Positions 39,605 to 48,198 of a stretch of 64,000 nucleotides of DNA are shown here, piece after piece; positions within the stretch are counted from its first letter, which is position 1, and each line of letters starts with the position of its first letter. Position numbers and translations under genes: made by a program. The notes under the pieces were generated by a model that saw nothing but the letters and a program-made list of their open reading frames with translations, had not been told where the DNA came from and did no database searches. This DNA comes from Bartonella sp. CM31XJBT (GTDB lineage Bacteria; Pseudomonadota; Alphaproteobacteria; Rhizobiales; Rhizobiaceae): assembly GCF_028618555.1 (NCBI RefSeq), contig NZ_JAQITD010000001.1:124001-188000 (forward strand), written 5' to 3'.

Positions 39605-40378
39605 TCAATCACGGTTTGAGCCAAGAAACTGTAGCAAGAAGACAAACATATTGATGAAATCAAGATAAAGATTCAACGCGCCCATAATAACTTTACGTCC
39701 TCTGGTATCGCTTTCATCTCCTTCATAATACATCAACTTAATGCTCTGGGTATCGTAGGCTGTTAAACCAGCAAAGATAAAAACACCAATCACAGAGATA
39801 GCAAACTGCAAAGCGCTTGATCCAAGAAAAATGTTCACAATCATGGAAAGAAACAAGCCGATCAATCCGATGAATAAGAAGGAACCGATTGCTGTGAGAT
39901 CACGCTTTGTTGTGTATCCATAAAGTGAAAGAGCTCCAAAAGTTGCGGCGGAAATGACAAAGGTTTGCACAACACTTTCTGTCGTATAGCGCAAAACGAT
40001 TGAAGACAGTGAAAGACCAACCAGAGCAGCATAACCAAAAAAGAGACTACGAGCAGCATTTGTGCTCAATGTATTAATTTTAAAACTGAGGAATAAGACT
40101 GCTATGAGTGGTGCAAACATAACAATATAAGAGAATGGCGATGTATAAAATGTTACTCCAAGTGGTGTTAGATAAACACTGCTATTGATTTGAGCTGCTG
40201 CTTGGCTCATATCTGTTGTCGTTGCTAATGATACAATTGCATAAGCGGCAGCAGCTGTAATAAGCAAACCAATGGCCATTGCATTGTAGACACCCAACAT
40301 ATAGTCGCGTAATCCCTGATCAATTGATGCATCGGCATGAGAAGCAGGTGCCGAACGTAAATCTTTAAAATTAGCCAT
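39605..40378 (-). CDS. ybhL: Bax inhibitor-1 / YccA family membrane protein
   Basis: A 257-residue protein with a polar N-terminus and about seven transmembrane helices. It has the family's late motif G-L-T-A-Y-D-T-Q-S-I-K near residue 210 and the C-terminal N-L-Y-L-D-F-I-N-M-F. Bacterial members resemble the pH-sensitive calcium leak channel BsYetJ; YccA of E. coli restrains the protease FtsH. The physiological role here is unknown. It is a single-gene unit with a clear terminator. About 140 bp of the gap upstream could be a 5' leader; the ybhL RNA leader family is known from this gene in Alphaproteobacteria. Confidence 0.92.
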   Translation of the reverse strand: MANFKDLRSAPASHADASIDQGLRDYMLGVYNAMAIGLLITAAAAYAIVSLATTTDMSQAAAQINSSVYLTPLGVTFYTSPFSYIVMFAPLIAVLFLSFKINTLSTNAARSLFFGYAALVGLSLSSIVLRYTTESVVQTFVISAATFGALSLYGYTTKRDLTAIGSFLFIGLIGLFLSMIVNIFLGSSALQFAISVIGVFIFAGLTAYDTQSIKLMYYEGDESDTRGRKVIMGALNLYLDFINMFVFLLQFLGSNRD

Positions 40379-41497
40379 AATATAAAATCCTTTAGCATAT
40401 GTTCTGTCAGGTATAGGGCTTTAAAAGTGTCTCTGTCATTACACAGATAAGCTTGGTATAAGCCTTAATTGGGCAAATACAAAAACCCTTAAGAATCACT
40501 GACAGAATTCCAGCATATATGCTCTTATTATGGAGATTTATTTAAAAATTACAAGAGATTTATATGAAGAAGGAACCTTACAAATTGGTAAGGAAATAGT
40601 TCATTTTAATAAAAAATATTTCCATTTTTTGCCATATTTTTGCAAGATAAAAAGACTATACTTAAAAACTTTTCTATTTTCACAGAAACTATGTAATACA
40701 ATCCCTTATAAAATATTCACTATTTTTGCGTTTATGAGAAGAGCGGCAAGTATCATCACACTATTTTTCAACTTCCAATATTGCATCTGTTTTGCACGGT
40801 TATAAGAGCTATCGAATTGGATTTTTATATAATATATTGATATGTAATGATAAATTGTCTTTTTGAATGCTAAATGATACTCTAAATATCGCAAGCTTCT
40901 CTGGTTTCAAATCTGTTTATATTAATCAAGATTATTAACTTGCTTGTGTCTTGCAAGAGACAGGGTTTTTATGGATTCAACATGAACAGATTCCAAATAA
41001 AAGAGATTTAGGCTATTAAGGGCTTTATTCAATATGAAAAAAGGTAATTTATATTTATAATCAATATGTTGCTTTAACAAGACACCATTGAAAATAGTTG
41101 AAAAAATGTTTTTTATTAAACAATATATAAAATAAAAAAGGAGAGTTTTTAAACGAAGCACTTAAGAAAAGCTCTGTAAAAGCGATATCTGTAAAAACTA
41201 AAAAACATACGAAAAGCAATTGTTCTAATTAAATAAATGGAACTTTAAATGCTGTGAAATATCTCCTCAAAAATTATGATGTAGGACACATGGATAAAAA
41301 ATATTGATTTCTATTTGAGTTCATTTCTTTTGCACTAACTAAGTGTAGAAATGTGAAGTTGAAAAGAAAGTAAGATCTTATCGTCCCATGAAGAGAAACA
41401 CGTGAAATGACGAGCAACAAGAATTGATTAAGAGAAATCAATGCGTAATCAGACTTGTGATGATCAAAGCTCTCTGTTTTCTAAGGCAATGAACATA
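40379..41497. other. Gene-free stretch between ybhL and lspA
   Basis: No convincing gene. ORFs up to 91 codons exist on both strands (for example 40530-40805) but are rich in Phe, Lys, Ile and Leu without motifs, as expected of random AT-rich DNA. The right 140 bases beside ybhL (40379-40520) hold the possible ybhL leader. Confidence 0.65.
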
Positions 41498-42001
41498 TCA
41501 ATGAGGAGATGTACTATTGGAATGAGGCTTTGCTTTCATCCAAGTACGCAATTCTTCAATAAGGATGGCAATAACACCGAGAGTGATAAAACTATCTGCA
41601 AGGTTGAAAATAGCAAAATAAAAAATATCATCAATATGAAAAAGTATATAATCAGTGACATGATGAAAGCGAATACGATCAATGAGATTGCCGATGGCTC
41701 CTCCAATAATAAAAATAAGGCCAAAGCGCATTAAATACTTATTATATTCAGTATTTTTCCATAACCATAGAAGGAAGATAATCACAATGATCGTGATGGC
41801 GATGATTCCCCACTGAGAAAAGGAAGAAAAAAACGAAAATGCGATGCCAGAATTGCGCACATGATAAAGGGAAAGAAAAGGAATAAGCGAAATTTCTGTT
41901 CCTAAAGGCATATTGTGCATAACCCAGTATTTGACAGCTTGATCAAGTACTACTGTAAAAGCCAAGCCCAAGAGAAGAAAAGGGAGTGATTTACGAATCA
42001 T
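41498..42001 (-). CDS. lspA: Lipoprotein signal peptidase (signal peptidase II)
   Basis: A 167-residue four-helix inner-membrane aspartyl protease. Family motifs are V-L-D-Q-A-V-K-Y, N-S-G-I-A-F-S-F, G-G-A-I-G-N-L-I-D-R with one catalytic aspartate, and F-N-L-A-D-S-F-I with the other. It cleaves prolipoproteins such as the Omp19-like one in this window. The ATG at 42001 has AGGAA ahead; a GTG four codons upstream is an alternative. Its start overlaps the end of the upstream methyltransferase by 11 bases. Confidence 0.95.
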   Translation of the reverse strand: MIRKSLPFLLLGLAFTVVLDQAVKYWVMHNMPLGTEISLIPFLSLYHVRNSGIAFSFFSSFSQWGIIAITIIVIIFLLWLWKNTEYNKYLMRFGLIFIIGGAIGNLIDRIRFHHVTDYILFHIDDIFYFAIFNLADSFITLGVIAILIEELRTWMKAKPHSNSTSPH

Positions 42002-42845
42002 GTTTTTCCTCACATGGTTCCAGTATTAAATAGGGGCGACGGATTTCATAAAGCATAACAGCTGTTGCTACAGCTAGATTAAGCGAGTCTGCTCGTCCGC
42101 TTTGTGGAATACGCGTAAGTTTATCACACCGATTCGTAAGAAGATCTGATAATCCCTGTTTTTCATTCCCCATTAAAAGGATAATAGGGCCATTTTTGAA
42201 GTCAAGTGTGCGATAATCCAGAGATCCTTTGAGGTGTGTTCCAACGATCATACCTTTAAAGTGAGAAGACCAGTTTAAAAAGGCGCTTTCATCAAAACGA
42301 TAAAGTGGTACAGAGAAAATAGATCCCATGGTTGCACGGACCGTTTCAGGCGAGAAAGGGTCTGTTGTTTCACCAATTAAAATAACACCTTTAGCACCTA
42401 CAGCATCAGCGGTTCGAATAATGGTACCAAGGTTTCCAGGATCACGCACACGATCAAGCGCGATGTAAACATCTTTAATCTGTCCTTTTATCATTTCAAA
42501 AGAGTGCCATTTTTGCTTGAAAATACCAATAACTGTTTGTGGGTTATCGCGTCGGGTAAGTGATTCCATAACTTTTTGTGAGGCTTTAATAACAAAACCA
42601 CCGTTGGCTACAGCACGTGCGGCAGTATTTTCGATAGTAGCATTACCGATTTTACTTTTAGAAAAAATAAGCGTCTGTATTGTCCAGCCAAGATTGAGAG
42701 CATCAATGACCAATTTCAATCCTTCTGCCATGAAAAGACTTTCTCTATTACGGTTTTTCTTTTGGCTAAGTGCTTTAAGATCTTTTATGATGGGGTTGCT
42801 AAGAGAGGTAATTTCTTTCACTCTACCAGTTTTGGGTCTACACAT
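41991..42845 (-). CDS. TrmH/SpoU-family RNA 2'-O-methyltransferase
   Basis: About 284 residues. The N-terminal substrate-binding domain includes F-M-A-E-G-L-K-L-V near residue 40. The SPOUT domain shows the three family motifs: D-P-G-N-L-G-T-I-I-R-T-A, L-M-G-N-E-K-Q-G-L-S and I-P-Q-S-G-R-A-D-S-L-N-L-A-V-A. It methylates a ribose in rRNA or tRNA, but the target is not predictable. The ATG at 42845 lies 2 bases after the stop of the next upstream gene. It sits between another methyltransferase and lspA in one leftward unit. Confidence 0.88.
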   Translation of the reverse strand: MCRPKTGRVKEITSLSNPIIKDLKALSQKKNRNRESLFMAEGLKLVIDALNLGWTIQTLIFSKSKIGNATIENTAARAVANGGFVIKASQKVMESLTRRDNPQTVIGIFKQKWHSFEMIKGQIKDVYIALDRVRDPGNLGTIIRTADAVGAKGVILIGETTDPFSPETVRATMGSIFSVPLYRFDESAFLNWSSHFKGMIVGTHLKGSLDYRTLDFKNGPIILLMGNEKQGLSDLLTNRCDKLTRIPQSGRADSLNLAVATAVMLYEIRRPYLILEPCEEKHDS

Positions 42846-42847
42846 AT

Positions 42848-43780
42848 TCAAGCAATCCAACGGCTAAAAAGAGAAGTAGAAAGAGCACGTCCTGCAACTT
42901 CTTCACGCAAAATGAGTTCTCCTGATTCGACCGTACCACCAAGATTTACAAATGCATCACGCATTAAAGCATGAAGTGCAAAGAAGGAAGCACGAATAGA
43001 ATAAGCTGTAAGGACAACAGAGAGCGGTTTATCAGAGAGAAGTTTACGACAATTTGTGATCATGGCGGGTAAATGATCAAACAGTTGCCAAATTTCACCA
43101 TGGGGTCCACGCCCATAAGCAGGGGGATCAAGAAGAATCATATCATAGCTTTTTTTACGACGCAGTTCACGCTCGACAAATTTCATAGCATCATCGCAAA
43201 TCCAGCGAATAGAATGATCTGGTAATCCTGCTCTTTCTTGATTAGCTTTTGCCCACGCAATGGCTTTTTTAGAAGCATCAACATGGGTAACATTCGCACC
43301 CGCTCGTGCTCCAATCAAAGAGGCAATACCTGTATAGCCAAAAAGATTCAACAATTTTATAGGGCGTTTGGCTTGAACAATTTGTTCTTCCATAGAGCGC
43401 CAATGGGCATCTTGTTCAGGAAAAACCCCCACATGACGAAAGGAAGTAAAACGGCCTAGAAAAGACAATCCATTCCAAGCAAGAGCCCATGTTTCATCAA
43501 GTGGCTTTTTAGGAAAATGCCAACGCCCAACCCCTTCTTCATCAAGGTTTCCTGTGAAAATAGCATCAACATCAGCCCATTGTTGTTGAGGTAAAGCGGG
43601 TTTCCATAGTGCTTGACCTTCTGGTCGAATAATGCGGTAAGTTCCATAACGTTCTAATTTTTGTCCATGACCAGAATCAATGAGAGCATAGTTTTCGCTT
43701 ATACCCGTTTCTAAAATAAGGGGCAACTTTTCCTGCGGATATCTATTGTTATGGGAGGATTGAAAGTATTGTGCGGGCAT
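42848..43780 (-). CDS. Class I SAM-dependent methyltransferase, RlmI-like
   Basis: About 310 residues. The SAM site is L-N-L-F-G-Y-T-G-I-A-S near residue 145, and the catalytic-loop-like motif L-L-D-P-P-A-Y-G-R-G follows near 220. The pattern fits 23S rRNA cytosine-C5 methyltransferases of the RlmI/RlmK type, without a clear PUA domain. The frame is open to 43864, but the family start M-P-A-Q-Y-F at 43780 is preferred. It is upstream of, and probably co-transcribed with, the TrmH-family gene. The exact rRNA base is unknown. Confidence 0.8.
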   Translation of the reverse strand: MPAQYFQSSHNNRYPQEKLPLILETGISENYALIDSGHGQKLERYGTYRIIRPEGQALWKPALPQQQWADVDAIFTGNLDEEGVGRWHFPKKPLDETWALAWNGLSFLGRFTSFRHVGVFPEQDAHWRSMEEQIVQAKRPIKLLNLFGYTGIASLIGARAGANVTHVDASKKAIAWAKANQERAGLPDHSIRWICDDAMKFVERELRRKKSYDMILLDPPAYGRGPHGEIWQLFDHLPAMITNCRKLLSDKPLSVVLTAYSIRASFFALHALMRDAFVNLGGTVESGELILREEVAGRALSTSLFSRWIA

Positions 43781-43953
43781 GTTTTGTATCACGGTATATG
43801 AGGTATAAAAAGATATTATAAAGCTCTTAAATGTTTCGTAAAAGTGCAAAAAAGCTAAAGTCAATTAAAACATGTATAAAAAAAGAAAAAGAGCACTTTT
43901 AACTCTGTACTGAATATAAAATACTAAAGAGAAAAGATTTCATTTAAATACCA

Positions 43954-44250
43954 TTACACCAGATTTGTGATAGATGTTTTCAATTTTTCAATCTCGGCTT
44001 TACTTTTTTTGAGAGCTTTTTTGTATTTGTGATAGGAAAACCAACTTATCAGATTTCCTAATAAAATACCAAAACCAAAGAAAATAAAGAGCCATATAAA
44101 GAGGGGAGCATGATAAGTAAAACTTTCAGGATTTGCTCGAAAAGGATCAAGGGTTAACGGAACCATTTGACGATTAGCCACGATAAAAACAATCAAAACC
44201 GCTGCGAGAATCACACCGATACTTGTTAGAAGAATACGTTTAATTATCAT
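43954..44250 (-). CDS. lapA: LapA-domain (DUF1049) inner-membrane protein
   Basis: A 98-residue protein with two transmembrane helices (about residues 6-24 and 46-66) and a Lys-rich coiled-coil-like tail (K-K-A-L-K-K-S-K-A-E-I-E-K-L). The DUF1049 pattern includes N-R-Q-M-V-P-L-T-L-D-P-F. In enterobacteria LapA acts with LapB on LpxC turnover; a similar link to LPS here is inference. The frame is open upstream to 44358 inside ihfB, but the start M-I-I-K-R at 44250, 8 bases after the ihfB stop, is chosen. This ihfB-lapA order is common in Alphaproteobacteria. Confidence 0.75.
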   Translation of the reverse strand: MIIKRILLTSIGVILAAVLIVFIVANRQMVPLTLDPFRANPESFTYHAPLFIWLFIFFGFGILLGNLISWFSYHKYKKALKKSKAEIEKLKTSITNLV

Positions 44251-44257
44251 AAGTTTC

Positions 44258-44536
44258 TCACTGATTAAGACGGTCGCGTAAATCCTTGCCAGTTTTAAAA
44301 AAAGGAATCCACTTTTCTTCAACAGAAACAGCTTCACCTGTTCGTGGATTACGTCCATTACGGGCTGAACGGCTTTTTACAGAAAAAGCTCCAAATCCAC
44401 GAAGTTCAACGCGATTGCCATTTGCAAGTGCTGTTGCAATTTCCTCAAAAATAGCGTTTACAATATTCTCCACATCCCGTTGAAAAAGATGCGGGTTATG
44501 ACGAGCGATAATTTGCACAAGCTCTGATTTTACCAC
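44258..44536 (-). CDS. ihfB: Integration host factor beta subunit
   Basis: A 92-residue HU/IHF-family protein that starts (GTG) V-K-S-E-L-V-Q-I-I. It has the DNA-binding arm motif G-R-N-P-R-T-G-E and the beta-type segment E-L-R-G-F-G-A-F. The frame is open upstream to 44650, but the extension is hydrophobic and unlike the family, so the GTG with GTGAGG ahead is taken. It bends DNA as a heterodimer with IhfA. It diverges from lptC. Confidence 0.93.
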   Translation of the reverse strand: MVKSELVQIIARHNPHLFQRDVENIVNAIFEEIATALANGNRVELRGFGAFSVKSRSARNGRNPRTGEAVSVEEKWIPFFKTGKDLRDRLNQ

Positions 44537-44719
44537 AATAGCCTCACTTTCACACAAAAAAATTTTGTAATTGTGCACTCCATGCATATTACAATATATA
44601 AACGGATAAAAGCAAAATAAAATCAAGAAAAAACAAATTGCAAGAAACAAAATTTGAAAATACCTTCTATAAAGGTTATACAGATTAAAAATGCGGAGTA
44701 TTTAAGAGATCAGGAGAGT

Positions 44720-45364
44720 ATGTCCGTACACAATCATTATGAAGCCTTTTCAACGCAATCATCTTGTGGAGATGTTTTAAAAAAAGCATCCCGTCATTCG
44801 CGTCGCATTAGCATATTAAAAATCTTTTTACCTCTCTTAGCGTTGATTTCAGCGCTGGTTTTTTGCTGGTTTACGTTTTTCTTGGTTCCCATTACTTCTG
44901 ATTCTATGCCTTTGAACAATGGAGAAAGTGGCGTGATGAATTTGACGATGCTCAATCCAAAATTAGAAGGGTATACGCGTGCTCATGAACCTTATTGGCT
45001 TAAAGCAGAAAAGGCATTTCAAGACCATACACACGCTGGAATGATTGGGTTGCAAAACATTACAGCTAGAGCATTTATGGGCCAACAAAGACAGATTTTT
45101 CTCGCAGCACAAGGGGGGGTTTACGATAACATTAATGGTTTTTTACAGTTGGACAAGCCATTCACCATTACGACGAATGATGGGATGATGGTACAATTTA
45201 TGTCAGCTAGTATTAACTTATCCGAGGGACAGTTAAAAACAGATCAACGTGTTAATATTCAGCAAGCCGGTTTTCATCTTGCCGCAAACGCCTTACAAAT
45301 TCGAGAAAAAGGAAAAAACATGTATTTCCATGGTGGAGTGCATTTAGTGCTTCAAAAGCAATAA
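44720..45364 (+). CDS. lptC: LPS export protein LptC
   Basis: About 214 residues, with a single N-terminal transmembrane helix (about residues 32-55 of this start) and a periplasmic beta-jelly-roll domain of the LptC/DUF1239 type. This is the family member usual in Alphaproteobacteria. It links LptBFG to LptA. The ATG at 44720 has AGGAGA 6 bases ahead; a TTG 22 codons upstream is possible but weaker. It leads the lptC-lptA-lptB set. Confidence 0.88.
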   Translation: MSVHNHYEAFSTQSSCGDVLKKASRHSRRISILKIFLPLLALISALVFCWFTFFLVPITSDSMPLNNGESGVMNLTMLNPKLEGYTRAHEPYWLKAEKAFQDHTHAGMIGLQNITARAFMGQQRQIFLAAQGGVYDNINGFLQLDKPFTITTNDGMMVQFMSASINLSEGQLKTDQRVNIQQAGFHLAANALQIREKGKNMYFHGGVHLVLQKQ

Positions 45365-45440
45365 CGCAATATCAATACAAATCTTTAAAGGATATTTATA
45401 AAGAGAAGTATGTGTATATACAAACAAAAGAATTGAAATA

Positions 45441-46040
45441 ATGAAATCGTACAAAAGATGGATAGGTGTGATGTTGGCTTTTAGCATGGGAATGTTAGGA
45501 GGAGGAGCAGTTTTAGGATATGCTGAAGTGGCCCATTTTGGAATAAGTCTATCAAGCGATAAAGAACCGGTAGAACTTCATGCAGATTCTTTGGAAATAC
45601 GTGATAAAGAAGGGATAGCGCTTTTTAAGGGTGATGTTTCAGTGGTGCAAGGTGAACGTCTTTTAAGAACGGCAGAATTAGTTGTTTACTACGATAAAGC
45701 ATATAAAGAAATTGATAAAACTCAGGAAAATACAAAGGTATCATCTGTTTCTTTATTTGGTTCGTCGAGTATACAAAAAATGGAAGCTTTAGGAAAAGTT
45801 TATATAAAAATTGCTACGCAAGTTGCTACGGGTGATAAAGGCGTTTTTGATGGAAAGTCAAAAATGATGAGTTTGACAGGGAATCATGTTGTGTTAACTG
45901 ATGGTGACAATGTGGCAACGGGGTGCAAACTAACGGCAAATATGGAAAGCGGAAAGGCTTTTTTAGAAGGTTGTGAGACACCTAAGAAAAAAGGTCGTGT
46001 TTCTATTATTTTAAAACAAAATCAAAAGAATGGTCATTAA
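45441..46040 (+). CDS. lptA: LPS transport periplasmic protein LptA (OstA-like)
   Basis: A 199-residue protein with a signal peptide (hydrophobic residues 8-26) and an OstA/LptA domain: E-L-H-A-D-S-L-E-I-R, F-K-G-D-V-S-V-V-Q-G, and later F-D-G-K-S-K-M-M. It forms the periplasmic bridge that carries LPS to LptD. It lies 76 bp after lptC and 6 bp before lptB. Confidence 0.92.
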   Translation: MKSYKRWIGVMLAFSMGMLGGGAVLGYAEVAHFGISLSSDKEPVELHADSLEIRDKEGIALFKGDVSVVQGERLLRTAELVVYYDKAYKEIDKTQENTKVSSVSLFGSSSIQKMEALGKVYIKIATQVATGDKGVFDGKSKMMSLTGNHVVLTDGDNVATGCKLTANMESGKAFLEGCETPKKKGRVSIILKQNQKNGH

Positions 46041-46046
46041 GATTTC

Positions 46047-46841
46047 ATGTTTGGAATCAAAATAAAAAAACAGACCGATAGGTATAATCTTGAAAGTGAA
46101 GCTTCAAAAAACCCCTTAAAAGGGACCTTGATTGCCAGTAATTTGATTAAAGTTTATCGAGGAAGACGAACTGTTAATGGTGTTTCTTTTGGCATTCGTA
46201 CGGGAGAAGCCGTTGGCATTTTAGGACCCAATGGGGCAGGTAAAACAACTTGTTTTTATATGGTTACGGGGCTTATAAAATCTGATGGAGGATCCATTAA
46301 AATTGATGGATTTGATATTACGCATCTTCCGATGTATCGACGTGCGCGTTTAGGTATTGGATATCTTCCACAGGAAGCGTCTATTTTTCGTGGTCTTTCA
46401 GTAGAAAATAACATTAAAGCTGTTTTAGAGGTCGTTGAAAAAGATCGCCTTAAACAGCGTGAAGAGTTAGATAGCCTTTTACATGAATTTAAAATTGATC
46501 ATTTACGTAAAATGTCTGCACTTTCGTTATCTGGAGGTGAACGTCGGCGACTTGAAATTGCGCGCGCTTTAGCTTCTCGTCCCCATTTTATGTTACTTGA
46601 TGAACCATTTGCAGGAATTGATCCTATCGCTATTTTCGATATTCAACAACTTATTCGTCATTTAACGAAGCGTGGCATTGGTGTTTTAATAACGGATCAT
46701 AATGTGCGTGAGACATTAGGGCTTGTCGATCGCGCTTATATTATTCATACAGGGCGGGTGTTAGTTCACGGTTGTCCTAACGATATTATCAACAACGTTG
46801 ATGTACGCAGAATTTATTTAGGAAATCAGTTTTCTCTTTGA
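46047..46841 (+). CDS. lptB: LPS export ABC transporter ATPase LptB
   Basis: A 264-residue ABC ATPase with Walker A G-P-N-G-A-G-K-T-T near residue 63, the signature L-S-G-G-E-R-R-R near 160, Walker B M-L-L-D-E-P-F-A-G-I-D-P and a final H-loop (T-D-H-N-V). The F-A-G-I-D-P block is characteristic of LptB. The first 25 residues are a polar extension. In relatives rpoN, hpf and ptsN follow; here the next gene is ptsN after an 892-bp gap. Confidence 0.96.
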   Translation: MFGIKIKKQTDRYNLESEASKNPLKGTLIASNLIKVYRGRRTVNGVSFGIRTGEAVGILGPNGAGKTTCFYMVTGLIKSDGGSIKIDGFDITHLPMYRRARLGIGYLPQEASIFRGLSVENNIKAVLEVVEKDRLKQREELDSLLHEFKIDHLRKMSALSLSGGERRRLEIARALASRPHFMLLDEPFAGIDPIAIFDIQQLIRHLTKRGIGVLITDHNVRETLGLVDRAYIIHTGRVLVHGCPNDIINNVDVRRIYLGNQFSL

Positions 46842-47733
46842 TTTTACAGCTTTCACGAGTTTCCATTTAAGTTTAACCAAACATTATTACTGAAAATCTC
46901 CTTATTTATGCCAAAACTTCTTTTATGACTATAACCTTAGAATGTTTTTATTGAGTGGTGAAAAAAGCTTCATCATTAAAGAGTTAGTTTGTTTTTTTAT
47001 AAGTTTAGCTTACTCATGATTGTATCATAGAAAAGATATCACTAGATTAACGTGATAATGAGTGATAAATGAAACTCTCAATAAATGCGTGTGTTATTGA
47101 AAGGTAAGAGATGTTTATCATATTTTTCTCTGTAATATATCGATGATGCTGGTTTAGGTATTTTAATAGGAGCGCCGGTTATTCAATAGGAGTTGTCGTA
47201 TTTTATTGGTTTATATGGCCCTATTAAAAAATAGGAGCTTGACTACAGATATCAGGCTAAATCTATAAATCTTTTAAAATAACCATTAAATCTCTAAAAA
47301 CCTTTATATTCTTGTTATAAGGCGGTATTCAAGCTATACAGTAATTTTCAAAGTAAAGGTCCATTTTGCTCAGTATGCTTTTCATTTTAATTTAAGGGAT
47401 CATTTTTAAGAAAATGAAAAACTCTGATAGCGAATTATACATCAATTCTTATGACAAGTTTAATAAATTTATGAATAATGACCTTTTCTAGAGTCGTAAG
47501 GAAATTAACTTTATGAACAACTTCATTTCTTTGTTTTCTCATGCCGTTAATGAGGAGCTAAATACTATTTATTGTTGTGTTAAAAGTGATATGACATGTA
47601 TTGAGTTATCATCCGTTATAAATTGAAAAATAAAAACACATGCGATGTTGCGAAAAGTGAAAGAACATTAAGTATCTATACCGTTTATAGGTTTATTGAT
47701 GAGCATTTGAGCGTGTAAGAGGAAAATTAAAGT
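46842..47733. other. Gene-free stretch where rpoN and hpf lie in relatives
   Basis: I see no trace of the sigma-54 C-terminal motif or of an Hpf domain. The octamer AATAGGAG occurs three times, at 47165, 47185 and 47230. One short reading (about 47140-47185) gives a hydrophobic peptide ending at a stop, too short to name. G exceeds C on this strand in the sample I counted. Confidence 0.6.
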
Positions 47734-48198
47734 ATGAATTTGAGTGAGTTAATAGCACCGGAAGCGATCATTCCGGCTCTTAAGGCTAATTCGAAAAAAC
47801 AAGTTCTACAAATTTTAGCCGAAAAGGCTTCTAAGCTGACAGGTCTTAGTGAGCATGTAATTTTTGATGTTGTTTTGCAACGCGAGAAGCTTGGTTCAAC
47901 GGGTTTGGGTGGTGGTATTGCGATTCCTCATGGGAAATTACCTGATATTGATCGGATTGTTGGTATATTTGCACGTCTTGAAAGTCCTGTTGATTTTGAA
48001 GCTCTCGATGACGAACCTATAGATCTCGTTTTTCTCCTTTTGGCACCTGAAAATGCTGGTGCAGATCACTTAAAAGCTTTATCTCAGATTGCACGTGTTT
48101 TGCGCCATGCTGATGTTGTGCAAAAGTTGCGCAATACGCATAATGCCAATGCGCTTTATGCTTTATTGATTCAAACTTCAGAATCAAATGCAGCTTAA
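47734..48198 (+). CDS. ptsN: Nitrogen-PTS EIIA component PtsN
   Basis: A 154-residue EIIA of the fructose/mannitol fold with the phosphorylated histidine H66 in G-G-G-I-A-I-P-H-G-K. It belongs to the regulatory PTS-Ntr, acting through phosphorylation from EI-Ntr and NPr rather than sugar uptake. In relatives it lies next to rpoN; the loss of that neighbour does not remove its partners, which are encoded elsewhere. The start has AGAGGAAAA ahead. Confidence 0.95.
   Translation: MNLSELIAPEAIIPALKANSKKQVLQILAEKASKLTGLSEHVIFDVVLQREKLGSTGLGGGIAIPHGKLPDIDRIVGIFARLESPVDFEALDDEPIDLVFLLLAPENAGADHLKALSQIARVLRHADVVQKLRNTHNANALYALLIQTSESNAA

Noticed and set aside
40530-40805. 91-codon rightward ORF in the ybhL-lspA gap
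   Set aside because: Composition (Phe, Lys, Ile, Leu) is what AT-rich random DNA gives. No recognisable domain and weak start.
41395-41412. AACACGTGAAAT, resembling half a parS site
   Set aside because: Only part of the palindrome matches; it lacks the second arm found at the three accepted sites.
47165-47237. AATAGGAG repeated three times
   Set aside because: Spacing is irregular (20 and 45 bases) and the octamer is short. It may be chance or a decayed repeat; not enough to call a feature.
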